DNA of 32,575 nt from Hondaea fermentalgiana (GCA_014084085.1 NPFB01000130.1:1-32575), one strand, 5' to 3'. Numbered from the stretch's first letter, positions 1 to 8,890 are shown. The notes: generated from the sequence alone by a model not told the origin. Translations and numbers: made by a program.

Positions 1-197
1 CTGTGCACGCGGCTCGCGTCGCGCACCGCGACGTGCTGCTGCGGAACTTTGTCGTGGACGATGCTGGCACCGTCCGCATCATCGACTTCGCCCAGGCCAA
101 GATTGATGCGTCCATCCACGAATTGAATAAGGACTGCGAAGACTTCGATCGCGTCTTCTCTCGCGCGCTAACGAAAGGCCGCCGCAACAAGACCTGA
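1..197 (+). CDS. Protein kinase-like C-terminal fragment (5' end outside window)
   Basis: The frame is open from the left edge (first full codon at 3) to a TGA at 195-197, so this is the last 64 codons of a longer gene. It carries a catalytic-loop motif HRDVLLRN, followed 12 residues later by IIDFAQA in the place of the Mg-binding DFG motif. This spacing is that of a eukaryotic protein kinase or a kinase-like phosphotransferase. The DFA in place of DFG and the very short tail after it (about 35 residues) are unusual for a canonical kinase, which needs a much longer C-lobe. It fits better a small atypical kinase or a degenerate end. The substrate cannot be told. Confidence 0.6.
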   Translation, partial: VHAARVAHRDVLLRNFVVDDAGTVRIIDFAQAKIDASIHELNKDCEDFDRVFSRALTKGRRNKT

Positions 198-574
198 CGC
201 GCGCGCTGACCTTCTTTCATCCTTTCTTTTTTTTTCTTTCTTCAAAATCATTGTTTGTTGATGTTTCATTTCGCGCCTATTTTTTAAAATTTTAAAATTA
301 ATAATTAATTAAACTTGAACGTTAGGGCGAGGACCGTCATGATTCTCAATGTCGCCCTATCAGCTGTTGGTGCATAGACATCTGCACTGCTGTTTATTGG
401 TTCCTTGGTCCCCACAGCTACGAGTCTTGACTTCAATTCGCCGGTTCGTTTCTTGGCGAAAACCCATTTCATTGGCATAGCCCTGGTAGGGACTTTTCCT
501 TTAGGCTTGGCAAACGTGCCTGTCCGCACCAGACCATTAAAAAAAATGAACATCCGTTTACTTCTTATCAGTCA
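198..574. other. AT-rich gap between kinase fragment and the 1513-aa gene
   Basis: The gap begins with a pyrimidine-rich tract (about 210-243) and a run of A/T-only words (about 278-311), both far more AT-rich than the surroundings. The only coding trace is the retroelement remnant at 305-553, listed separately. I see no other gene. The A/T tract may be a terminator region for the rightward kinase-like gene or the scar of the retroelement insertion; the sequence does not decide. Confidence 0.5.
305..553 (-). pseudogene. Remnant of Ty1/copia-type retrotransposon reverse transcriptase (RVT_2 start)
   Basis: An 82-codon leftward frame reads like the first strand of a copia-family reverse transcriptase. 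It has a PKGK segment, then MKWVFAKKR (family pattern KWVFKxKR), LKSRLVAVGT (family KARLVAxG), ADVYAPTADRATLRI (family ETFAPVARxxTIRxL) and an LAL helix, in the correct order and close to the expected spacing. The catalytic YxDD region, RNase H, integrase and gag are absent, and the frame stops at TAA inside an AT-rich tract. Its ATG lies only 21 nt past the stop of the 1513-aa gene on the same strand. I read it as a decayed insertion or captured exon. It could instead be a short domesticated ORF, but nothing suggests an activity. Confidence 0.65.
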
Positions 575-3500
575 CTACAACCCCGGCATCATTTCCGCTC
601 CGCCATTATCCTTGTTGGCCAAGAGTCGTTTGATAATTTCTTCTTGTACGGATTCACGGCCAACGACACATGCCTGCAGAGTGTTATTTTTCGCTCTAGC
701 TTTGAACTTTTTCGCGGATTCTTCATTTGCTTCCAAGGGCAAGTACTTTGTCGCAAATTGCTCATTCGATAACGCGGCCTCAAAACCTAGAAAAGAATCG
801 AAGACGTGGTGATCCTTTTCGTCATCACCAACGTAACCGACTGCGATTTTTTCATTATCAACGAACGTCACGATGATATCATCGTCAATAATTTTCGCAC
901 AGAATCCAAACGGGATTCTCTTGCCCCTCAGCTTGTAAGTGTTTGAAAACAAATCCGAACCGAAATCTACGACATCTCGATGTAGAACCCCGATTGGGGA
1001 CTTTGCGTTGGGTTCGGGCGCGACTACGGCAGCCTCGGACTGCCTTTCGCGAGGATTAGCTGGCGCAGCGGTATCCACAGGGGTCTTCGCGACGGAGACA
1101 AGCTCGAGTGGCTTCGCGCGACGCTGAGCTTGCGCCCCGTCCAATGGCAATTCATCAATCGACCAGTTAATTTTTACCTTTAGACTGCCCAATGCAGCCC
1201 TTATGCTCGCCGCGTACAACGCATCGTCAGGCGCAGCGCCAAGATATTCTGTGATTCTTTTGAACCGCAAAAAATCGGGCCCGCTCGTGCTAACCTTCGC
1301 GCCGACTAGCGATGGGCCAATGTCAGATACAGTATTGATGTAAAGGTATTTCCTGTCCTCGTTTCTGTCTTTTTCAACGGTCCGCAGGGCCTCTATTCTG
1401 ACGTCAGTCGTCTCGGCATCGATTTCGATTTCAATATAAATTTTAATTTCTTGTTTGTGCTCTTTCGTCTTCGTTGCAAAGTTGTACATCATTCTCTTCG
1501 GTAAAATGTAATGCCTCTTATCGGAAAATTTAACAACGAAACGCTCGCTGGCGTCCAACATGAAGACGCGCATTCCTTGTTTAGCCACGTTGCCGCTCGC
1601 GCCCAGAAAGAAATCTCTCTTAATGATACTCTCGAAAGGCCTGTCATCTTTGTTAATTCTAGAGACCTGCATTATCACGGGCCTTGACTCGTGACTTGCG
1701 TCTGCTGCAGGTGTCTCCTTTCGTGCAACTTTTGCAAAGTGCGGATGTAAAACAGCATCATCGTCAATATCCTCGGATCCGTTTCCGCTCGTTTTTTCGC
1801 GGGACACACTTTTCTTTTTACTACCTTCGAGGGGAGCATCGCCAAACTCGCCGTCCGATTCCATGAACATGTCCTCATACGTTTCTTCGAGAAATTCTCC
1901 TTTCCCGGAAGTACCCCCAAACGTTGAAACAGGTCCGTCGGGCTCCAAGTCAGAAACAGCGGGCCTTTCTGCATCAGACCTTTTGAGCTCTTGGTCAGAG
2001 CTTTCGCGAACTTGACCAAGGCTTTCGGATGACGAACCTTCGCTCATGCTGTCGCCGAAATTTTCTGTGAAACCATGACCTTCTGCAGAATCACTGTCAC
2101 TTTCTTCATCTTCTCTTCTTTCTTCGTTGTCCTCGGGTCTTTGGTCGAATTTATCTCCGTTTTCTGCTTGACTGCTATCCTCCTTTGCCCCGGAGACACT
2201 GCCATCGCCATCATCTTTCGAGAGGTCAACTTCTTTCGAATCGTCTTTTTCTTCGGCTTTGTCAGTGGCCACACCATCGGCTTCATTTCTCTTTTGCTCT
2301 TCACGGTGCCCCACAGAATCTGTTTTAGATTCTTCTAATCTTACTTCGTTGCCCTCGAGTCTCTCTTTATTTTCATTACCATTTTCTGCACTTGTGCTAT
2401 CCTCCCTTTCTCTACTTGCCCGGGGGGGTTCTTCCGCAACAACATCTCCTGTGAGGTTAATTACACCCGGATCGTCTTTTTCTTTGGCGTCGGGTGAGCC
2501 ATTCAGGTTTTTATTGTTGCTCCCGGTCTCTGATTGAACAATCTCGGTCTGTTTGTGATCGTCCTCCCCGTCACTCGAACCACTGCCCGATGCCGATGAT
2601 AAAGCAAGATCAAGCTTCGCTTTCCCGTTACTCGATGGAGTCGCAACCCGTTTTGCGACGCGTTTTTGGAGCAATTTCTTATCGCCGTCGTGGCCATCAG
2701 AGGCGTCACCTGTGCCACGCCGCTTGCGAGAGTCTTTCAACCTTCGTTGCACATCCTCGGTCTGTTTGTGATCGTCCTCCCCGTCACTCGAATCACTGCC
2801 CGATGATGAACCAAAATCAAGCTTCGCTTTCCCGTTACTAGATGGAGTCGCAACCCGTTTTGCAACGCGTTTTTTGAGCGATTTCTTGTCGCCGCCACGG
2901 CCATCAAAGTTGACACCTGTGCCACGCCGCTTGCGAGGGTCTTTCAACTTTCGTTGGGCGTACGCTTTCGCGTCTTCTTTGTCCTCGGACCCAAATAAAC
3001 CCGGCGCAGAAATACTTTCATGATCATCGAAGTAGGCATCATCCGAATCGGGTTCCGCGTCTGCTTTTTTATGTTCTTTGAGGGTGTTTGGTCGATTGTC
3101 TGTTTTCTCTCCCTCGGTTTGCGACTCATGGCTTGTGACGACTGTTCGTCCGCTTTGTTTTTGGATGTCAGGGCCAGGGGTTGATGTTCTGTCATTGTTG
3201 TGCGGAACTTTTTTCCCAGATTGGTCACCCTCTGAGCCGTCAAACACACGACCATCGCCAAGACTTGTCACTACGCCCGCGACATGCCCCGCACCCGCGC
3301 CTTCTCCATCGCCAGCCACAATCTCGACATCACTATCATCTACGTGAACTCCGGCGTTAGTCTCGCCTGTATTGACAGTTACACTCTCTGGGGTGCCGTC
3401 GGCTTCATCGGATTCAACCCTAGCCCCGGTCACCGCCGCGCCAGAGCTATCACTCCTCGACCTGCCATCTTCTCGTTCATCGTCCGAATCGTCAGAATCC

Positions 3501-5116
3501 GATTGGGAGTCCGATCCACCCAATTTAAAGAGCTCGAAGTCATCGTCGCCATCACTTCGAACTTTCAGGGCCCCATCGCCATCCCGTTTGCGTTTGGCTT
3601 GAGGCCCCTCGATCCCCGAAGGTTGCTTTCTTTTTCCGACGTTGTCTTTAGCATGCGGAGACGAGTTTTCTCCGCTCTTATCTAAAGACAATTCCAAGGT
3701 ATACTCCTCGAACGCATTGTATGACTGGGCCAGCATGTTTTCTATATTCTGAATGGTACGTATGCGCCGCCCATCAGTATCACGATTTCTTTGATCAACC
3801 GCTAGCGCCGTAAGCTCTGCGTATAAACCATCCATTCTTGCGCTGCTGGAAAAGTCATGGCCCAGGTATCTAACATACTTGAGGTAGTTTGTTTTGGTGC
3901 TTGAAAACCCCACGAGGCGGCCTCTATCTGCGAGCCTTTGCTGGTAATTCTCCTTACTCCATGGTAAGACTTGGCTCTCATAGTCGGCAATGATGCGCTT
4001 TGCTTGGAAATCTTTGAACATGGTCGAGAGATCCTCCCTGCTTGGAGTTATCTTCTCCAGGGGCTTCCACGCTCTGGCGAGGGAACGGCGCGTTGCCTCG
4101 AGGCCAATTTCCGGGCACATGATCGCCTTATCTTTCTGTTTGATGGGCTTCTCCTCCCCTTGGAAACTGAAATTGTACACAATGAAGTTCAAAATAGCGT
4201 TCAGATTGTAGGTTCCAAACATAAGGAACGCATCTGAGGTGCCATAATTCAGCATGAAGCCGTCATTTTTTTCGCGAAATAGCGTTTCTTCCGAAATGTG
4301 CCGTGGGAGGACCATGCGGTTCCATCTTCTATGGGCCGCGAAAGCATTTCTTTTCGTCAGAAACGAGGAACTGGACGTATCAGGATAGAACGGAGGATAC
4401 ATCACGAGAACTAGGTTCGCTACGCTTGCCTTGAAGGTGTGCATGGAGTCGGGGTCGACCATCTCGAGCGCGTACTTGACTGTAGGGTCAACGGCACGCC
4501 CGGAGCCCCAGAGCAGTGCCGATGCGATTGCTTCCCTTGCGACTTGGCACGACAAAACCTTCGGCGCGAAGTTCAGGTCCGCGGCTATGCTATCCGAAAT
4601 GTTCCCGGACCAACCCGAAAGCGTCAACGTCTTCAATTTCTCCCTTAAGCTGGTGTAATTCAGCGCCGTCATATTTTCGCGTAATGACTTGGCCAATAGT
4701 AGCATTTTCTCATGGTTGACTGAACGATGGGCGCGGTCAAGAACCGCGTAGTGCATGTAGAATCGGAAGATTCTCAGCATCGTGTCGCAATGTTTTTCAA
4801 GTCGGTTCTGCAGGGAATTCTCAATGACGAAGTAGCTGCGGCAAATGATTTCGCAGAGAGTGTCGAAGATGGTCGGAAACGGCCGTATGGCCTGGATCCA
4901 TCTGTCGTGTTTCGTCTCCGCTTCTCTTCCGAAGAACACGCGAAAGCAAACGTCTGCAAACAGCTTCTCCGACTCCGTCGCTCGTCGCTCCGGTCTCACG
5001 GCGGTTCGTATGATATTGTAAAACGAATCGTTCATCAACGGTAATGGCACCGCCTTGCGAATCTTCTCGGGCAATAGTTTGTCATGGACATACTTGGCCA
5101 GCTCAACGTTGTTCAT
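575..5116 (-). CDS. Large protein of unknown function with acidic, repeat-rich centre (1513 aa)
   Basis: No family recognised. Residues 1 to about 475 look globular and helical. About 480-1160 is low-complexity, rich in Ser, Asp, Glu and Lys, with a nuclear-localisation-like KRKRDGD near residue 510. About 1165-1480 is globular again with many beta-like stretches. Two tandem duplications sit in the centre: a basic Lys/Arg unit of about 70 residues (residues ~719-860) and a more diverged acidic unit of about 74 residues (~855-1000). The start at 5116 is the first ATG, and a TTTTAC-type AT-rich element lies about 45-52 nt upstream of it. It is divergent from the sulfotransferase gene. Base composition is less GC-rich than the genes to its right. 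Its size and mixed-charge centre would suit a virion or tegument-like structural protein, but that is a guess. Confidence 0.85.
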   Translation of the reverse strand: MNNVELAKYVHDKLLPEKIRKAVPLPLMNDSFYNIIRTAVRPERRATESEKLFADVCFRVFFGREAETKHDRWIQAIRPFPTIFDTLCEIICRSYFVIENSLQNRLEKHCDTMLRIFRFYMHYAVLDRAHRSVNHEKMLLLAKSLRENMTALNYTSLREKLKTLTLSGWSGNISDSIAADLNFAPKVLSCQVAREAIASALLWGSGRAVDPTVKYALEMVDPDSMHTFKASVANLVLVMYPPFYPDTSSSSFLTKRNAFAAHRRWNRMVLPRHISEETLFREKNDGFMLNYGTSDAFLMFGTYNLNAILNFIVYNFSFQGEEKPIKQKDKAIMCPEIGLEATRRSLARAWKPLEKITPSREDLSTMFKDFQAKRIIADYESQVLPWSKENYQQRLADRGRLVGFSSTKTNYLKYVRYLGHDFSSSARMDGLYAELTALAVDQRNRDTDGRRIRTIQNIENMLAQSYNAFEEYTLELSLDKSGENSSPHAKDNVGKRKQPSGIEGPQAKRKRDGDGALKVRSDGDDDFELFKLGGSDSQSDSDDSDDEREDGRSRSDSSGAAVTGARVESDEADGTPESVTVNTGETNAGVHVDDSDVEIVAGDGEGAGAGHVAGVVTSLGDGRVFDGSEGDQSGKKVPHNNDRTSTPGPDIQKQSGRTVVTSHESQTEGEKTDNRPNTLKEHKKADAEPDSDDAYFDDHESISAPGLFGSEDKEDAKAYAQRKLKDPRKRRGTGVNFDGRGGDKKSLKKRVAKRVATPSSNGKAKLDFGSSSGSDSSDGEDDHKQTEDVQRRLKDSRKRRGTGDASDGHDGDKKLLQKRVAKRVATPSSNGKAKLDLALSSASGSGSSDGEDDHKQTEIVQSETGSNNKNLNGSPDAKEKDDPGVINLTGDVVAEEPPRASREREDSTSAENGNENKERLEGNEVRLEESKTDSVGHREEQKRNEADGVATDKAEEKDDSKEVDLSKDDGDGSVSGAKEDSSQAENGDKFDQRPEDNEERREDEESDSDSAEGHGFTENFGDSMSEGSSSESLGQVRESSDQELKRSDAERPAVSDLEPDGPVSTFGGTSGKGEFLEETYEDMFMESDGEFGDAPLEGSKKKSVSREKTSGNGSEDIDDDAVLHPHFAKVARKETPAADASHESRPVIMQVSRINKDDRPFESIIKRDFFLGASGNVAKQGMRVFMLDASERFVVKFSDKRHYILPKRMMYNFATKTKEHKQEIKIYIEIEIDAETTDVRIEALRTVEKDRNEDRKYLYINTVSDIGPSLVGAKVSTSGPDFLRFKRITEYLGAAPDDALYAASIRAALGSLKVKINWSIDELPLDGAQAQRRAKPLELVSVAKTPVDTAAPANPRERQSEAAVVAPEPNAKSPIGVLHRDVVDFGSDLFSNTYKLRGKRIPFGFCAKIIDDDIIVTFVDNEKIAVGYVGDDEKDHHVFDSFLGFEAALSNEQFATKYLPLEANEESAKKFKARAKNNTLQACVVGRESVQEEIIKRLLANKDNGGAEMMPGL
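2110..2550 (-). repeat. Older diverged tandem duplication (~222-232 bp) in the same gene
   Basis: The bases around 2123-2190 and 2345-2412 match at an offset of 222 bp (for example TTCGTTGTCCTCGGGT against TTCGTTGCCCTCGAGT). Around 2239 and 2471 the offset is 232 bp. At protein level the units share an ED-S-AENG segment followed by a Glu/Arg-rich helix. It is more diverged than the neighbouring 210-bp pair. Confidence 0.65.
2537..2960 (-). repeat. Two-copy tandem repeat of ~210 bp inside the 1513-aa gene
   Basis: Two adjacent copies (about 2751-2960 and 2537-2750) encode the same basic segment. Each has KDxRKRRGTG, then DKK, KRVAKRVATPSSNGKAKLD, a Ser/Asp-rich stretch and SSDGEDDHKQTE. The core is almost identical while the linkers differ, so the duplication is recent or kept homogeneous. 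RKRR and KKRVAKR could bind nucleic acid or act as nuclear localisation signals. Confidence 0.85.
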
Positions 5117-5160
5117 CGTGCCTCGCGCCAGCGCGCCCTGGAAATGCCAGTGTCTGACCC

Positions 5161-5168
5161 GTAAAACA
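5161..5168 (-). promoter_or_regulatory. Candidate AT-rich promoter element for the 1513-aa gene
   Basis: On the minus strand this reads GTTTTAC-like and lies 45-52 nt upstream of the ATG at 5116, in the same position window as elements in front of many other genes here. It is a weak match on its own. Confidence 0.3.
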
Positions 5169-5256
5169 TTCTACTTATGAGCTCGCAACATGTGTTCCAA
5201 ACGTCTATACGACGCGCTTACGACTCGCTGCGACGAGGAACGAGAGGTAATTCGCA

Positions 5257-6252
5257 ATGCGAGAAGTCGCGGCACTGGCGGCGTCTTGCTTTCTGCTGAC
5301 TTTCATCTACTGGTCGTTTATCGAAACGAGCAGCCCACGCGTGTGCGAGCCGCCCCGAACGTACGATGCGTGGGCGACGAGAACACGCGAGGAAGGACTC
5401 CGTCGCGGTCAGCGGGGGGCTCCATTGCGGGTAAACTTGATGCATATTCCAAAGACGGCCGGCTCCAGCGCCCACCACCACCTCCGCGAACACCCCAGCA
5501 CCGCGCACCTCGTCAAGTTCCACTGGTCCACGCCGGGCCTGGACGAGAACTGCCTGCAGGAAATCTGGCGTGACGGACTGCCCGTGGCGACCCTCTTCCG
5601 CGAACCGCGAGCCCAGCTTTACTCGCAGTTCATGGAATGTACGCACGACAGTTGGGGCAAGCAGGTGACGCGCGGCACGGCTTTCCCCCGCGCAGGGCCG
5701 GGAGAGGACGAAGTGACCGCATTCGAAGCGTGGCTGCGTCACTTTTCGCAGGAGAAAGCGCAGCTGGCGAAAGACCCCTCCCATCGAGTAGACTTCTTCA
5801 ACTGCTACTACCCGGACAACATGCAGGCACGGTACTTGCTGCACTGGGAGGACCGCTCCAAGCTCGACAAGAAAGAGGGACACACGTGCCACGGCCCAGC
5901 GTTGGACCGCACCCTCCCCCCGAGCGCCGCGCGCGAACTCATCGAAGGTCTATGGTTCGTCGGCTTGAAGGAGCATTTCGCGCTGTCTATGTGTCTCTTC
6001 GAATTCCAGCTTCGCGGCGACGTTTCCGAGCACTGTCTGTGCGACAGCCCCGACAAAACGTTGCCTCGTGAAGCGCACGGCGTGCCCAAGCATGATCCGA
6101 GTCGCCTGGCGCCCGAGACAGTCTCTCTCATGGAGGAATTCATCGACGAGGATTTGCGTGTGCACAAGATCGCCCAAGGCGTTTTCCAACGACGGGCGTC
6201 GGCCGTGCAACGGTGCCTCGGCGTCTGCCTAAAAGGGGCGCATTTTTCGTGA
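5257..6252 (+). CDS. Membrane-anchored sulfotransferase-like protein (331 aa)
   Basis: Sulfotransferases move sulfate from PAPS to sugars or proteins in the Golgi lumen. The PAPS 5'-phosphosulfate loop is clear: HIPKTAGSS at residues 63-71. A 3'-phosphate-binding strand-helix follows, LFREPRAQLYSQF at about 113-125. An uncleaved hydrophobic segment at residues 5-22 after a short N-terminus gives a type II Golgi topology, as in carbohydrate sulfotransferases of the sulfotransfer_2/heparan type. The length is usual for the family. Several cysteines in the second half suggest a lumenal domain with disulfides. The ATG at 5257 is preceded by CTATAC about 47-54 nt upstream. The target is not visible; the stalked surface proteins encoded to the right are the obvious local candidates (inference). 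Confidence 0.82.
   Translation: MREVAALAASCFLLTFIYWSFIETSSPRVCEPPRTYDAWATRTREEGLRRGQRGAPLRVNLMHIPKTAGSSAHHHLREHPSTAHLVKFHWSTPGLDENCLQEIWRDGLPVATLFREPRAQLYSQFMECTHDSWGKQVTRGTAFPRAGPGEDEVTAFEAWLRHFSQEKAQLAKDPSHRVDFFNCYYPDNMQARYLLHWEDRSKLDKKEGHTCHGPALDRTLPPSAARELIEGLWFVGLKEHFALSMCLFEFQLRGDVSEHCLCDSPDKTLPREAHGVPKHDPSRLAPETVSLMEEFIDEDLRVHKIAQGVFQRRASAVQRCLGVCLKGAHFS
6241..6248 (+). promoter_or_regulatory. Candidate AT-rich promoter element for the helical-repeat gene
   Basis: CATTTTTC lies 43-50 nt upstream of the ATG at 6291, over the last codons of the sulfotransferase gene. It fits the position rule seen across the window and supports 6291 over the earlier in-frame ATG at 6213. Confidence 0.3.
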
Positions 6253-6290
6253 TACAGAACGCAAACCCTCCCACCAGACCCCAAATCACG

Positions 6291-7634
6291 ATGCTCGCGT
6301 TCTGGAGCAGCCCGCCGCCAGCTCCCGCCCCGGCGCTGGCGCCCCGCGACGCGCTGCGCGTGTGCCAGGAGAGCCCAGGCGATGCGGCCGCAACGATGGC
6401 CGCCTGCCGCGCCATGGCGGAGACAGCGCCGGCAGTGCGCAACGCTTTATTGACCGACGGCGCGATCGACGCTGTCACCGGCGTACTCGAGGCCTTTTTG
6501 GCGAGGGACGCTCCGGCGCCGCGCCAGGCACGCCGCTGCCTCCGCGTGCTCCTGGGCAAGCGCCCCGCCCTGTACACCGGCGAGCGGCCCGTGAGTGCCG
6601 CGAGGCTAATGCGCGTGGCCGCCGCCTCGCTCGCGCTGGTTGTCTCGCGAGACCTCCTCGAGGTCATTCTGGCGCTCGTGCGCTCTGACCCGCGATTCGC
6701 GATGCGGCACCTGGCGCGAGCCTTCGACGAGTTTAGCAATTTCAGGCGCATCTTCACGGACCCGCCGCGCGACAAGCGGACCGTTGTCTACGAGATACTC
6801 GCCGCCGCAGCCGAGTGCCCGAGCGGGCGCCTGCACCTCGCGAGCTTCTCCTCCGGCGACGCCTTTGTGGAAACGTTGGCGCAGGGGACGCCACGCGAGT
6901 GCCAGAGCGCGTGCAAATTCCTCGCAAACCTCTGCACCAGTCACCGGCTGGAGGCCAACATCGAGTTCGGGGAGCACACCATGAGCAGCCGCTGCGAGGA
7001 ACCCCTGTACGCGCGACTGCAGACCGACGTTTTCTCGCCGGAGATGGCGATCGCGTGGCTGGAGCACCCCTTCATCCACTACCTGTTCCGCGGCCGCACG
7101 TCCGCCGCCTACCATCGATGCGTCGGCCTGTTCCGTGTCCTCAGATTCCAGTTCGCCCGCGCCGCGGCGATGAAGAACGCCGCAGAGCGCGCCAAGACGC
7201 AGGTGGCCCTGATGCACGCCTTTGCCAGGGCGCAGCGCATGACCACGGACCAGGACATCTTGCACGCATCCACCATCTTCCTCCGGAGCCCTGCCCTGCT
7301 TCGGGTGGCGGGCGCAGCCGACCGCGGCGCGCGGTTCGATGCTTGGCTGCTGCTCCTCGACAATCGCCGCCTCCTGGGCGACGCGCGGCCTGAAATCTGG
7401 GCGGCCATCGGCGCCGAGGTGGCTCGCGGGGCGCTCGGCCGAGAGCAGCCCGTCCACAGCCACGTCATGCTCGCCCTCGTCGCCGATCTCTCCGCGGACC
7501 CGTCGGTGGCCGCGGACATGGCGCGAGAGAACATCCTCGAAGCGGCAGCGGCCAGCTCGATCGTGGCGCAGGAAGAGGGGGCTCGCGCGGTCCTCGAAAT
7601 CATGTCAAAGTTCATGCAAATCCATATCAAGTGA
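6291..7634 (+). CDS. Armadillo/HEAT-like helical protein of unknown function (447 aa)
   Basis: The protein is almost entirely amphipathic helix with Ala, Leu and Arg dominating and regular helix pairs of roughly 40 residues. Segments such as VTGVLEAFLA, SACKFLANLC and EGARAVLEIMSKF recall armadillo/HEAT or V-ATPase-H-like solenoids, but no diagnostic motif lets me assign a family. I chose the ATG at 6291 because the upstream in-frame ATG (6213) overlaps the sulfotransferase gene and an AT-rich element stands 43-50 nt before 6291. There is no signal peptide or membrane helix, so it is probably cytoplasmic. It converges on the helicase gene with 14 bp between stops. A scaffold role would be usual for such solenoids, but no partner can be named. 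Confidence 0.75.
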   Translation: MLAFWSSPPPAPAPALAPRDALRVCQESPGDAAATMAACRAMAETAPAVRNALLTDGAIDAVTGVLEAFLARDAPAPRQARRCLRVLLGKRPALYTGERPVSAARLMRVAAASLALVVSRDLLEVILALVRSDPRFAMRHLARAFDEFSNFRRIFTDPPRDKRTVVYEILAAAAECPSGRLHLASFSSGDAFVETLAQGTPRECQSACKFLANLCTSHRLEANIEFGEHTMSSRCEEPLYARLQTDVFSPEMAIAWLEHPFIHYLFRGRTSAAYHRCVGLFRVLRFQFARAAAMKNAAERAKTQVALMHAFARAQRMTTDQDILHASTIFLRSPALLRVAGAADRGARFDAWLLLLDNRRLLGDARPEIWAAIGAEVARGALGREQPVHSHVMLALVADLSADPSVAADMARENILEAAAASSIVAQEEGARAVLEIMSKFMQIHIK

Positions 7635-7648
7635 TTAAAGCAATCTAC

Positions 7649-8890
7649 CTAATGATTGGCATAAAACGAAGCGACCGCTTCGTCTACAATAACGGCGCCC
7701 TTGGTGAAGTTCTTGATCCGCGTCGCCTTGAATGCAGTGGCGCGCGAAAGCGCCACGTACGCTTGGCCATGCGCAAAGCAGCCTCGGAGGTCGATATCCA
7801 GCACGTCAATCGAGAGGCCTTGAGACTTGTGGATGGTAAGGGCGTATGCCAGGCGGAGTGGGATCTGCTTGCGACTGGCCAGGCGCTTCTGAGGCGTGCC
7901 GCCAATGTGCTGCTCGTGGGCCTCGATCACCCTCGTCGTGCCCGCGGCAAAGCGAACTGTAACGCACCCAGACCCCAGGGCTTCGACCACCCCGCGAGAG
8001 CCATTCACAAGTTTGGCATCTTGGTCGAGGTTCCGCAGGAGCATCACCTGCGCCCCGATCTTTAGCTGCAGCGTTGCAGGCAAGGTGAAATTGCCGCCAT
8101 GAAGCTGCTGTGCGGCGCGGGAGGCGAAAAAGTCAACTGCCTTGAACTCCGCGGCCTCCCCGGGTAAACGACTGAGCTCCGCCTTGTTTGCGCGGTCGAC
8201 GTCCACGTTGCGGCAGTACAGAACGGTCGGCTCCACGCCAGCGTCGTTGACGAGGGAGTGCTCGGTCGAGCTGCGGATGATCTGCGACAGGTCATCCCCG
8301 ACGTCCCCAACCCGAACGCGTTGAAGCAGGTCCACGAACTGAGGATCGGCCTGCCGGTAAACTTCCGTGAGGTGGATGGTCTTGCTGACAAGCTTCTCCC
8401 AGAGCTCGCTGTCGAAGATAAACTGCGGCCGCCGGCCTTTTTGCACGGGCCCGAGTTGATAGAAGTCTCCAAGGAGCATGAGCTGGATGCCCCCAAACGG
8501 CCTCGAGTCTCGACGAACCAGGCGGGCCACGTGCTCGAGCTTGGCCATGTACGTCACGTCCGCCATAGAGAGCTCGTCGATGACCAAGAGCTTCGTTTGG
8601 CGGTAACGCGCATAAGCCCAGCCGCCGCGTCCGCGCAGCTTCTTTGCATACCACCTTGCGTCCCTTTCGCCGAGCCCGATGCCGCCCCAGGCGTGCAAGG
8701 TGGTCCCGTCCACGATCGCGGCTGCCACCCCAGTGGTCGCAGTCACGTGCACTGGCATGTGAAGCCCCTCCGCCCACTCCAACACCTTGCGGATCAGAAG
8801 GGACTTGCCGACGCCAGCCGGGCCGGTGACGAAGACGTTCTCGCCGCCCTTGACTGCGTCGAGCGCCGCGCGCTGCTTTTCGTTGAGCAT
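7649..8890 (-). CDS. Pif1-like superfamily 1 DNA helicase (413 aa)
   Basis: All main helicase motifs are present: Walker A GPAGVGKS (residues 23-30), motif Ia TATTGVAA (51-58), Walker B LLVIDELSM with the DE pair at 105-106, motif III LLGDFYQLGPV (139-149), VYRQ, and near the C-terminus IHKSQGLSID and AYVALSRAT for motifs V and VI. This is the Pif1/RecD2 type 5'-3' helicase used in replication, recombination and G-quadruplex removal. The length is that of a minimal Pif1 core without extra domains. An in-frame ATG at 8953 would add 21 residues, but it overlaps the upstream start of the divergent gene and lies outside the conserved fold, so I prefer 8890. It is divergent from the tyrosine recombinase with a 121-bp gap. 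Confidence 0.93.
   Translation of the reverse strand: MLNEKQRAALDAVKGGENVFVTGPAGVGKSLLIRKVLEWAEGLHMPVHVTATTGVAAAIVDGTTLHAWGGIGLGERDARWYAKKLRGRGGWAYARYRQTKLLVIDELSMADVTYMAKLEHVARLVRRDSRPFGGIQLMLLGDFYQLGPVQKGRRPQFIFDSELWEKLVSKTIHLTEVYRQADPQFVDLLQRVRVGDVGDDLSQIIRSSTEHSLVNDAGVEPTVLYCRNVDVDRANKAELSRLPGEAAEFKAVDFFASRAAQQLHGGNFTLPATLQLKIGAQVMLLRNLDQDAKLVNGSRGVVEALGSGCVTVRFAAGTTRVIEAHEQHIGGTPQKRLASRKQIPLRLAYALTIHKSQGLSIDVLDIDLRGCFAHGQAYVALSRATAFKATRIKNFTKGAVIVDEAVASFYANH

Noticed and set aside
405..812. Rightward ORF of 135 codons over the copia remnant and the end of the 1513-aa gene
   Set aside because: It crosses two features that are coding on the other strand and has no recognisable pattern.
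7620..7660. Possible hairpin terminator between the convergent genes ending at 7634 and 7649
   Set aside because: I could not find a convincing inverted repeat in the 14-bp gap or its edges.
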